DNA of 41,011 nt from Runella sp. GTDB lineage: Bacteria; Bacteroidota; Bacteroidia; Cytophagales; Spirosomataceae. Below are positions 7,998-15,315 of the stretch, in pieces. Under the pieces are notes generated by a model. The model was not told where the DNA came from, made no database searches, and saw only the letters and a list, made by a program, of their open reading frames with translations. The stretch lies in contig NZ_JAIXST010000277.1 of assembly GCF_027484545.1 (NCBI RefSeq), forward strand, positions 1 through 41,011, read 5' to 3'. The position numbers and the translations under genes were made by a program. Each line of letters begins with the position of its first letter. Positions within the stretch are counted from its first letter, which is position 1.

Positions 7998-8089
7998 TGG
8001 TAATGCTGTTTAGAACTTAAAAAAGCAGTGCAGGTTTCTTGGTCAAAGCCTGTGATGCGAAGATACAAAACCGAAACGATTTTACAAAA

Positions 8090-10564
8090 ATGCCGTATCC
8101 TACTATTGGTGAATACAAAGATGCCATCCGATTGGCCGAACATAGTTTTGGTAGCCTCACCCACCTGCGCCCCGAATACGATGCTACGGGCGACCTGCAT
8201 TTTAGCTCGGGCAACTTTGCGGTAGTGTTTAAGATGCGCGATACCCGCACCAATCGCCCCGTGGCGGTGAAGTGTTTTGTGCGTGAGCAGCCCCTCCGCC
8301 GCCAACGCTATGAGCAGATAAGTGCGTGTTTGGATACCCTGCCTTACAGTCCTTACCTACTGCGCTATACCTACCATCCCGCTGAGATTTGGGTGGAAAC
8401 CGCTCTCAGCGAGCAGCGGGAATTTGAGGTTGTGACGCTTGATTGGGTAGAAGGCCATACTCTCTACAACTACCTCCAAAGCCGATGCGATGCAGGAGAC
8501 AGTATCGCCCTGCGAAAAGTAGCCGAAGCCTTTGACCGTTTGGCGCTATGGCTATTAGAGCAGCCCTTTGCCCACGGCGACCTCAAACCCGACAATATTT
8601 TGGTAACGCCCCGTGGAGAATTGGTATTAGTGGACTACGACGGTATGTTTACGCCCGACATGGCAGGACAGGAAGCTACGGAATTGGGCAGCCCCGCGTT
8701 TAGACACCCGCGCCGCAGCCTTAGTGATTTTGGCAAATACATCGACCACGTACCTATCTTGGTACTCTCACTGAGTTTACACGTATTGGCCGAACACCCC
8801 AATTGGTTAGAAACTTATTACCAAGGTGACAATCTTATTTTGACTGCGAACGATTTTGCTAACTCTGAAAGTTCGATTTTCCATACTATACGTACACAGT
8901 GCAGAGCGTGGACAACGCAAAAGCGACTCATTGGCCTTTTGCATGCCCTTATATTCTCTAAAAAGGAGACCGAAGTTCAGATTTATTTAAAACCTTTGTA
9001 TGATTACAGTGAGTTAGGGCTTGTTCCTTTTTTATTGGTAAGTAAAGATGGTACCAAAAAGTGGGGGTTTGCGAATCGCAGTAAGGAAATTGTGTTCGCT
9101 TGCACCTATGAATATGACTTTGTTGGTTCTTTTAGTGAAAATATATCAAGAGTAAAAATTGGCAATAAGGTAGGAATACTAAATAAATATGGACAGGAGA
9201 TTGTAGCACCCGTATATGATGAAATTGAGCCTTTTTTTAACGGAAAGGCAATAGTAAAAAAAGATAAGAAAATAGGGATGATAAATATTGATGGGCAAGA
9301 ACTAATACCTCCTTTGTATGATGAAATAAGTAGTTTCTGCGAAGGATTATCTATGGTTAAAATCTACGAAAATCCTAAGGTAGGATTAGACGGTTTTATA
9401 TCCTACAAAGCTGATAAAAGATTGAATCATTTAGGAAAGTATGGGTTTGTAAATATATTTGGTGATATAGTAATACCATTGGTTTTTGAATATGCAAAAA
9501 GTTTTGAAAATGGTATATCATATGTTGAAAAAGATGGAAAAGTAGGGTACGTAAATCAATTTGGAAAACTTATAATATCTTTAATTTATGATGAAATTGT
9601 TTCATTTGTAAAAGGTATATCCCCTGCAAAAATTAACAAAAAATGGGGGTATATAAACAACAATGGAGATGTTATTATTCCATTTGTTTATGATGAAGCA
9701 TTCTGTTTTTCAGAAGACATTGCTAAAGTGAAAAAAGGAGATTTATGGGGATATATTGATGATGAAGAAAATATAATAATTCCATTTATGTATGAAGCAA
9801 GCTTTAGTTTTTCTAATGGTTTGGCTAAGGTTAAAAAAGATGGAAAATGGGGAGTAATAGACAAGAAAAATAAAGATATTGTTCCATTTTTATACGAAGA
9901 TATACCGGTAATAATTGGGGAATTGGTAATACTGAAAAGTGGTTTTTTTTATGGCGTATTAGATATTAAAGGGCAAGAAATAATATCTTTCAAGTATGAG
10001 TCGATAAAAATCTTGGAAGAAGATTCTGAGGATAATAGTTTTTCTGTTGATAAAGAGAAAAAAATATTATCTTATCATTTTAAAGTCAAAAAAAATGGGA
10101 AATGGGGAATTATAAATAGAGATGGGAAAGAACCAGATCGTTATTCATTTTGGGTAGACTCGATAGGAAACTTTATAGATGGAGTTGCTATTGTGAAAAA
10201 AGATTATTTTTATGGTCTTATGGATAAAAATGGGAATATGGTTAAATCTCCTATTTATGAAGATTTAGACAGATTACCTAATTCTTTATTTAGAGGTGAA
10301 AGAGAAGATGATTGTTTTATTTTTAATATAAAAGGAGAAATTGAAGAGCATTTTAAAATTTCAAAAGAAAAAAGGAGATACTGGGCAAGGCAACTTCAAG
10401 GTAGATGCGGTTATATTGAGAGGTTTCAAGATGAAGAAAAAGTAATCATCCCTTTTTTATATGATGATTGTGAGGAATTTATAGATGGAATTGCTCAAGT
10501 AAGGCGCAAGGAATATGAATTTTACATTGATTATAATGGAAATGAATTTGTAGAGTTTGAATAA
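8090..10564 (+). CDS. Protein kinase with C-terminal WG repeats
   Basis: 824 residues from the ATG at 8090; an upstream ATG at 8039 adds a stretch of poor family fit. Residues 35-210 are a kinase domain: glycine loop SSGNFAVVFK, lysine K61 (VAVKCF), catalytic loop HGDLKPDN (D164, N169) and DYDG in place of DFG (182-185). The HGD form is common in bacterial kinases that lack the RD arginine. A helical linker runs to about 300. From 322 to the end there are about eleven WG repeats (WGF/WGY..G..ii.p.YDe), a likely ligand- or protein-binding solenoid. No membrane segment is seen, so this is a cytoplasmic sensor kinase. The tail is strikingly AT-rich compared with the head. It probably works with the PP2C and vWA proteins upstream. 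Confidence 0.85.
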   Translation: MPYPTIGEYKDAIRLAEHSFGSLTHLRPEYDATGDLHFSSGNFAVVFKMRDTRTNRPVAVKCFVREQPLRRQRYEQISACLDTLPYSPYLLRYTYHPAEIWVETALSEQREFEVVTLDWVEGHTLYNYLQSRCDAGDSIALRKVAEAFDRLALWLLEQPFAHGDLKPDNILVTPRGELVLVDYDGMFTPDMAGQEATELGSPAFRHPRRSLSDFGKYIDHVPILVLSLSLHVLAEHPNWLETYYQGDNLILTANDFANSESSIFHTIRTQCRAWTTQKRLIGLLHALIFSKKETEVQIYLKPLYDYSELGLVPFLLVSKDGTKKWGFANRSKEIVFACTYEYDFVGSFSENISRVKIGNKVGILNKYGQEIVAPVYDEIEPFFNGKAIVKKDKKIGMINIDGQELIPPLYDEISSFCEGLSMVKIYENPKVGLDGFISYKADKRLNHLGKYGFVNIFGDIVIPLVFEYAKSFENGISYVEKDGKVGYVNQFGKLIISLIYDEIVSFVKGISPAKINKKWGYINNNGDVIIPFVYDEAFCFSEDIAKVKKGDLWGYIDDEENIIIPFMYEASFSFSNGLAKVKKDGKWGVIDKKNKDIVPFLYEDIPVIIGELVILKSGFFYGVLDIKGQEIISFKYESIKILEEDSEDNSFSVDKEKKILSYHFKVKKNGKWGIINRDGKEPDRYSFWVDSIGNFIDGVAIVKKDYFYGLMDKNGNMVKSPIYEDLDRLPNSLFRGEREDDCFIFNIKGEIEEHFKISKEKRRYWARQLQGRCGYIERFQDEEKVIIPFLYDDCEEFIDGIAQVRRKEYEFYIDYNGNEFVEFE

Positions 10565-10571
10565 TAAATAA

Positions 10572-10937
10572 TTATTCCGCAAGAGTGGTTATTAAAAATA
10601 TTCCTTCACATAATTCGACTCCCTTAAGTAACTCTTGTAAACTTACTCGCTTTCTAAAATTTACTTGGCTATTAAGATATTCTATGTCAATATCTGCCTC
10701 GGAAATATCTGGAGAGATTGGGTAAATAATAGCAAAATTTCGATTAACACAGCCTGCCTCTAAGTTGATTTTGCAAATTGGAGATGAACCTTGATGTTGT
10801 GTATTCTTAATCCAAAATTGACCATAAAATAGATTATAACCTTTATTTGTAAAGGTTAGTAAATATGTGCTTTCATTAGGTATAATTTGTAAAATATCTT
10901 CATAGTATTTTACAAAAAAATTGTTGATTTTATTCAT
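10572..10937 (-). CDS. Uncharacterised small protein
   Basis: 121 residues, from an ATG at 10937 to a stop 7 bases from the convergent kinase stop. It is AT-rich like the WG tail next to it. It begins MNKINNFFVKYYEDILQIIP and has alternating hydrophobic strands and no signal peptide, cysteine cluster or known motif. Its length, compactness and composition suggest a real, recently acquired gene rather than a shadow frame. It could be an immunity-type or accessory protein of the kinase, but nothing in the sequence shows this. Confidence 0.55.
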   Translation of the reverse strand: MNKINNFFVKYYEDILQIIPNESTYLLTFTNKGYNLFYGQFWIKNTQHQGSSPICKINLEAGCVNRNFAIIYPISPDISEADIDIEYLNSQVNFRKRVSLQELLKGVELCEGIFLITTLAE

Positions 10938-11421
10938 AATATTTAAATGTTTTGCTCTTTTAGTTTAGTTTTATAAATCCTAAATACAGTTTTGTATTTA
11001 TACTTCTTAATTTTAAAATAGTATTTAACTTTTTTTAGCTCTTAAAATTTTTTATGATTCAAGAATTTTTTGTGTCATACTTCGCTTAAAAATAATTCCT
11101 TATACTCAAGAAGAGTAATTTTGTTAAATACTCTTTTTAAGAGTAAAAATGTGATTTGTCAATTAATTTAGCTGCAAATAATTACTGGTGAAATGACTTT
11201 AATTACACTGTTTTAAAAGTATTGTGATATGTATTATCCCTCAGACAAACGCAGATTAAAATACAGCGAAGATTGGCACAGAAACTCTCATTAACAGAAT
11301 TAATCACCCAAAATCTGCGGCTACCTGCGGTTTTTAACATCAGCGTAAATCAGCGGGCAAAATATAAACTAACTAATTAAACACTGTATTAATTACTTTT
11401 TTAAATAAATTATCCTTTTAC
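10938..11421. other. AT-rich intergenic region
   Basis: About 480 bases without a credible gene. The first 300 are very AT-rich, with two small hairpins built on the word TACTC/GAGTA (11103-11117 and 11129-11145). The part from 11246 to 11358 is a word-type palindromic repeat, listed separately. The region lies at the right-hand border of the accessory block, directly past the stop of the safE-like gene. Confidence 0.6.
11246..11358. repeat. Imperfect word-type palindromic repeat
   Basis: The left side carries CGCAGATTAAAATACAGCG and the right side carries inverted versions (AATCTGCGG, ATCAGCG, AATCAGCGG). Short words are thus repeated and mirrored around an AT-rich centre. It is non-coding and sits just downstream of the safE-like gene. 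It is probably one copy of a family dispersed in the genome; no second copy of the same words was seen in this window. Confidence 0.6.
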
Positions 11422-12123
11422 CTACTTAACAACCCCATGACAAACTGGAATCTCACGCGTTTCCAAACCTAACAGCGGCCAACCCGTTACTTCCAAACCG
11501 CGTAAAATAAGCAATACAGCCACTGCGGCTACAAAAACCGGCATGAGTCGGCGGGCGCGGTTGCGAAGAGAGGCGGAAAATAAATTTTTGACAAACGCCA
11601 CGGCACTCATGGCAGGCAACGTTCCCATTCCAAATAAAGCCATAAACAAAGCTCCTTCCACGGGACTACCCGTAGCAACGGAACTGATGAGGGCCATATA
11701 GACTAAACCACAAGGGAGAAGGCCATTGAGCATTCCTAACATGAACAGAGCCGAAAAACTGCGATTGTGGAGTAAACTTCCCAGTTTTTTCTTAACAGTC
11801 TGAACTCCTTTTTGAAGAAAAGAAGGAGGCGCTAATTGGTCGAGCCATTGGGAAGAATAAGCGACTGCGCCCAGCATAATCACGCCCGTTCCGATAGAAA
11901 GGCTGCGTTGCAATCCCGCCAGATTGAGGGCATTGCCGACGAATCCCAACAAAAAACCTAAAAATGCGTACGTAAAAGCACGACCTATGTTATACAATAA
12001 AATTCCCGCCAATTTCCCAAACTTCGACCGCTGATGCACCGGCAATGCCAACGCAATAGGCCCACACATACCAACGCAGTGCAGGCTACTCATCAGACCG
12101 AGGGAAAAAGCGAGATAAAACAT
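11422..12123 (-). CDS. SafE/DsbD_2-type membrane transporter of the cbb3 locus
   Basis: 233 residues with about six transmembrane segments. The N-terminus SLHCVGMCGPIALALP has the CxxxC pair typical of the DsbD_2 / sulfite-exporter-TauE-like family, whose members often sit in cbb3 oxidase loci. There they are thought to help supply copper or reducing power for assembly. A second hydrophobic half holds MLNGLLPCGLVYMAL, giving a pseudo-symmetric pair of P-C-G motifs. It is the last gene of the minus-strand ccoS-ccoNO-ccoP-ccoG-ccoH series, separated from ccoH by a palindromic repeat. A decayed copy of its C-terminus lies at 4560. Confidence 0.82.
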   Translation of the reverse strand: MFYLAFSLGLMSSLHCVGMCGPIALALPVHQRSKFGKLAGILLYNIGRAFTYAFLGFLLGFVGNALNLAGLQRSLSIGTGVIMLGAVAYSSQWLDQLAPPSFLQKGVQTVKKKLGSLLHNRSFSALFMLGMLNGLLPCGLVYMALISSVATGSPVEGALFMALFGMGTLPAMSAVAFVKNLFSASLRNRARRLMPVFVAAVAVLLILRGLEVTGWPLLGLETREIPVCHGVVK

Positions 12124-12128
12124 TTTTT

Positions 12129-12301
12129 AAGTGTCGAGTGTCAAGTGCAGAATGTCAAATTAAGAGTGTTGAGCGGTCCGCCGCTGCGGTTCAAATGCAG
12201 ACGGGGTCGCCCGTGCGGTGTCGAATAGAGAGCGTCGAATGTAAAGTTTAGAATATTGAGTTAATTTCTACTAGACACTCTGCACTCTGCATTTGACACT
12301 C
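12129..12301. repeat. Palindromic repeat between ccoH and the safE-like gene
   Basis: The left arm around 12136-12156 (GAGTGTCAAGTGCAGA) is mirrored by the right arm around 12273-12301 (TCTGCATTTGACACTC). The centre holds GC-rich direct repeats (GCGGTCCGCCGCTGCGG and a related word further on). It fills the whole 176-base gap inside the operon and touches the ccoH stop. Probable roles are mRNA processing or partial termination; it looks like a dispersed intergenic element. Confidence 0.7.
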
Positions 12302-12734
12302 AGATATTTACAGTTCCTTCGTTCCAATAGCCTACGCCGTTGGCTTTCCAATCAATTTTGAGTTGGTAGCGGCCTGCGGAGATTTTTTGAGTTGAGATAA
12401 ATTGGCTTCCCGATTGGCCGGGTTGGATGTCCAATTTAAAATCTTTACGGTTGTCGGAAGGGCAATAAAAGTAAATTTGACCGCTAATGCCTTTCATATC
12501 AGCAGGATAATGTATGGAAATGCCGGTTTCGGCTACCTCCCATTTGAGGGGAGTGGTGAGCTGCTTCGCATTATTTATTTTGTCAATTTTTCCCTGATAC
12601 TGAATTTCTTCAACGTAATAATCGTCGGTGACTAAGTCTATTTTTTGGATAATACTCATGCCGACTAACGCAAGTATCATCAGTACAAACAGGCCATAAA
12701 CGGCCCCAATGCCCGTACCCCAAGAGATTTTCAT
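12300..12734 (-). CDS. ccoH: FixH/CcoH family cbb3 oxidase assembly protein
   Basis: 144 residues. One N-terminal transmembrane helix (about residues 6-28, IGAVYGLFVLMILALVGMSI) is followed by an extracytoplasmic beta-rich FixH-like domain. Y38-Y39 in the early stretch DDYYVEEIQYQ is a family hallmark. CcoH stabilises the cbb3 complex during assembly. It starts 11 bases after the ccoG stop, in operon order ccoP-ccoG-ccoH. Confidence 0.88.
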   Translation of the reverse strand: MKISWGTGIGAVYGLFVLMILALVGMSIIQKIDLVTDDYYVEEIQYQGKIDKINNAKQLTTPLKWEVAETGISIHYPADMKGISGQIYFYCPSDNRKDFKLDIQPGQSGSQFISTQKISAGRYQLKIDWKANGVGYWNEGTVNI

Positions 12735-12745
12735 AGTATTAAAAT

Positions 12746-14158
12746 TTATTCTTCCGGTGCGATAAATGATGTTTTGAACTCCTCTAATTTTTCATGATTG
12801 GCATAAATCGCCAATGTGACTTCGGTTCTCCGATTTTTGAGTTCTGATTTCGGAATCGTAATAAACACAGAACCTTCTACCATCCCTGCTCCGTCTAAAG
12901 TAAGGCTGGGAATACCTGCAAACTTCAACGAACCTTTAGGAAACAATAACTTCATTTCCGGTTGGATATAATGGTTGGTTTTGTTGAATAATTTAAAGGT
13001 GTATAAATTGCTGATGGTACCGTCCGGATTTTCGATGTAACGAGACCCTGGAACCCGAAGCAGTGTGGTTTCAGTATCACTGCGGGTGAGGAGGGCATAG
13101 CCAAGTCCTACCCAAAGGGCCGTCAAAACAACAGCGTATGCAATGGTACGGGTAGTGACGCGTTTGCTTTTTCCGCTCGCAATGTTGTTTTCGGAATCAA
13201 AACGAATCAGTCCTTTAGGCAGATTCACTTTCTCCATAATGTTGTCGCAGGCATCAATACAGGCAGTACAGTTGACGCACTCCATCTGGGTGCCGTTACG
13301 TATATCAATTCCTGTAGGACATACATTGACGCACTGAAAACAGCTGATGCAATCGCCCGCAGTTCTTACAGTGCCTTTATGGAGTTTTTCGCGCGGTTCA
13401 CCACGTTTGTAATCATAGGCAATCACCACCGAATTTTTATCTAACAAAACTCCTTGCAAACGCCCATACGGACATACTACGGTGCAGGCTTGGTCGCGGA
13501 GCCAGGCAAAATTCAAAAAGAAAATGACAGTAAAAGCACAAATTCCCAAAAACAGGGTCAAGTGCTCCGAAATAGGTTCGGTTACGATGCGCCACAGTCG
13601 GTCAACGCCTACAAAATAACTAAGCAGGAGGTTGGCAATCATAAAGGAAACCGTTAAAAAAACGACTGCTTTGACTGCCTTTTTTATGATTTTATCATTC
13701 GTCCAAGGAGCTTTTTCGAGGGCCCGCTGCGCTTTCCAATCCCCTTCGATGACGTACTCAATTTTACGAAAAACCATTTCCATAAAAACCGTTTGAGGGC
13801 ACGCCCAACCGCACCACACCCGACCGAAAACGGTGGTAAACAGTACGATAAAGACAAAAAACGAAATCATCATTAACCCAAACAACCAGTAGTCCTGTGG
13901 GCCAATGAAGAGTCCGAATACGATAAATTTACGTTCTAAAATATTGAATAAGAAGAGAGGTTGACCGTTCACTTTCAGGAAGGGTAACCCAAACATAATT
14001 GTTAATTGAAAAATGGTGAACCAAACGCGGCGGTTATGCCATTTTCCGGTCGGTTTTTGCGGATAAAACCAATTTCGTTTCCCAGTAGCGTCATCTACTC
14101 CGGCAAAACTGTCACGGAATGATTCATCAAAATCGGGGTGTGTTTCGAGGGGTTGCAT
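12746..14158 (-). CDS. ccoG: Cytochrome c oxidase accessory protein CcoG (4Fe-4S, copper reduction)
   Basis: 470 residues. Several transmembrane helices flank two ferredoxin-type cysteine clusters (CISCFQCVNVCP and CVNCTACIDACD). The C-terminus is an immunoglobulin-like FixG domain. Known members reduce Cu(II) for cbb3 oxidase assembly. Early motifs such as CGWACPQTVFMEMVFR and CTVVCPYGRLQGVL are intact. It follows the ccoP gene after a 28-bp perfect palindrome and precedes ccoH, all minus strand. Confidence 0.95.
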   Translation of the reverse strand: MQPLETHPDFDESFRDSFAGVDDATGKRNWFYPQKPTGKWHNRRVWFTIFQLTIMFGLPFLKVNGQPLFLFNILERKFIVFGLFIGPQDYWLFGLMMISFFVFIVLFTTVFGRVWCGWACPQTVFMEMVFRKIEYVIEGDWKAQRALEKAPWTNDKIIKKAVKAVVFLTVSFMIANLLLSYFVGVDRLWRIVTEPISEHLTLFLGICAFTVIFFLNFAWLRDQACTVVCPYGRLQGVLLDKNSVVIAYDYKRGEPREKLHKGTVRTAGDCISCFQCVNVCPTGIDIRNGTQMECVNCTACIDACDNIMEKVNLPKGLIRFDSENNIASGKSKRVTTRTIAYAVVLTALWVGLGYALLTRSDTETTLLRVPGSRYIENPDGTISNLYTFKLFNKTNHYIQPEMKLLFPKGSLKFAGIPSLTLDGAGMVEGSVFITIPKSELKNRRTEVTLAIYANHEKLEEFKTSFIAPEE

Positions 14159-14195
14159 GTTGAGAATGTAGTTGGGAGTGTCGAATTTGCCTCAA

Positions 14196-14252
14196 CCCCA
14201 TCCTTCGGACACCCCTTCTCCAATTTGGAGAAGGGGTGTCCGAAGGATGGGG
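14196..14252. repeat. Perfect 28-bp palindrome between ccoP and ccoG
   Basis: Two 28-base arms (14196-14223 and 14225-14252) are exact reverse complements around a single base. The left arm begins CCCCATCCTTCGGACACCCC. The right arm ends at the base before the ccoP stop codon. It will form a very stable RNA hairpin in the operon transcript. There is no T-run after it, so it is a REP-like or MITE-like element or a processing/stabilising stem rather than a standard terminator. Confidence 0.9.
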
Positions 14253-15311
14253 TTATTTCGCAGCGATAGTACTATCTGTAACGGCAGCTTCTTTATAAAT
14301 TTCTCCTTGTGGAGCTTTAGGAACTGCGGGTTTTGTACCTTTCAAAGAGATGACGTAGCTGGCTACTTGTTGCATTTTGAGCGGATTCAATTGCTTTTCC
14401 CACGAAATCATCCCTTTTTCAGGAACACCGTATTTGAGGGTTTTGAAGATATTTTTGATGCCACCGCCGTGCAACCAATATTCGTCGGTGAGGTTAGGAC
14501 CTACGGTTCCTCCACCGTCGGCAGCGTGACAAGCCACACAATTGGCGGTAAAGATGGCTTTTCCTTCTTCAATAGCCTTGGCATCTGCCAGCAACGTAAC
14601 GGAGTTTTCGTTGATTTTAGCGGAGGCTTTTTCCAGAAAGGCCGCTTTCTTGGCATCTACAATCTGCGTTTCCTTAGCCAATTCGGCCATTGGCAAATCT
14701 CCAACATCGAATACGTGGTAGATAAGAAGATAAATCAAAGCAAAAGCAATTGTTCCCTGAAATAAGAAGGCTAACCAAGGCGGCATCCGGTTATCGAGTT
14801 CGTGAATTCCGTCGTAGTCGTGACCTTGGATTAAGATGCGTTGTTCGTCTTGAAGTTGTACACCAAAACCTGTCCAACGCTGCCACCAACGATCACTAAG
14901 GAACGGAGCAGAGTCACCGCGCAAATCTTCTTTGGACTCAGCTTCGGCTTTTTGAGGAGTGGAGATTTTACGAAGCAGCATCAGCACTTGTACCAATATG
15001 ACTACGATGGCGATAATAACCAAACCCAACAGCGAAATAATCAGGTAGTTGACCAATTCTTGATTGCCGGCTTTCTTAGGTTCTTCCTGTGCAAAAGCAG
15101 CCGCAGAAATGAGAAGCAACAGTACCGTAGATAATCCGCGGCGAATCGTGCCGTCTTCGAGCGGGATATTGCTTATGTTTTGAATGGTTTTTTTGTCCAT
15201 GCGAACAAGATACCAAACCAATCCTACAAATAGGGCCGCAAAAATCAGTAGTCCAATGAGCGGATAGATAGCCACTCCGTCAATCGTTTGGAGATAGTTT
15301 CTGAATTTCAT
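14253..15311 (-). CDS. ccoP: cbb3 oxidase subunit: CcoQ-CcoP fusion, monoheme
   Basis: 352 residues from the ATG at 15311, 4 nt after the ccoNO stop; an ATG at 15341 would overlap ccoNO. Residues 1-50 (transmembrane helix 14-36, then VRMDKKTIQN) resemble CcoQ. Residues 57-75 (RRGLSTVLLLLISAAAFAQE) read like a signal peptide, followed by a transmembrane helix (88-113) and the CcoP hallmark HDYDGIHELDNRMPPWL. The cytochrome c domain has a single CxxCH (C258-H262), whereas proteobacterial CcoP has two. The protein passes electrons to the CcoNO core. The internal signal-like segment looks like a scar of gene fusion. Confidence 0.9.
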   Translation of the reverse strand: MKFRNYLQTIDGVAIYPLIGLLIFAALFVGLVWYLVRMDKKTIQNISNIPLEDGTIRRGLSTVLLLLISAAAFAQEEPKKAGNQELVNYLIISLLGLVIIAIVVILVQVLMLLRKISTPQKAEAESKEDLRGDSAPFLSDRWWQRWTGFGVQLQDEQRILIQGHDYDGIHELDNRMPPWLAFLFQGTIAFALIYLLIYHVFDVGDLPMAELAKETQIVDAKKAAFLEKASAKINENSVTLLADAKAIEEGKAIFTANCVACHAADGGGTVGPNLTDEYWLHGGGIKNIFKTLKYGVPEKGMISWEKQLNPLKMQQVASYVISLKGTKPAVPKAPQGEIYKEAAVTDSTIAAK

Positions 15312-15315
15312 GTTT

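Noticed and set aside
8039-8089. Upstream in-frame start for the WG-repeat kinase
   Set aside because: Those 17 codons look unlike the rest of the protein; the ATG at 8090 gives a better N-terminus.
11103-11145. Two small TACTC/GAGTA hairpins as terminators
   Set aside because: Stems are only 5 bp in very AT-rich DNA; too weak to call.
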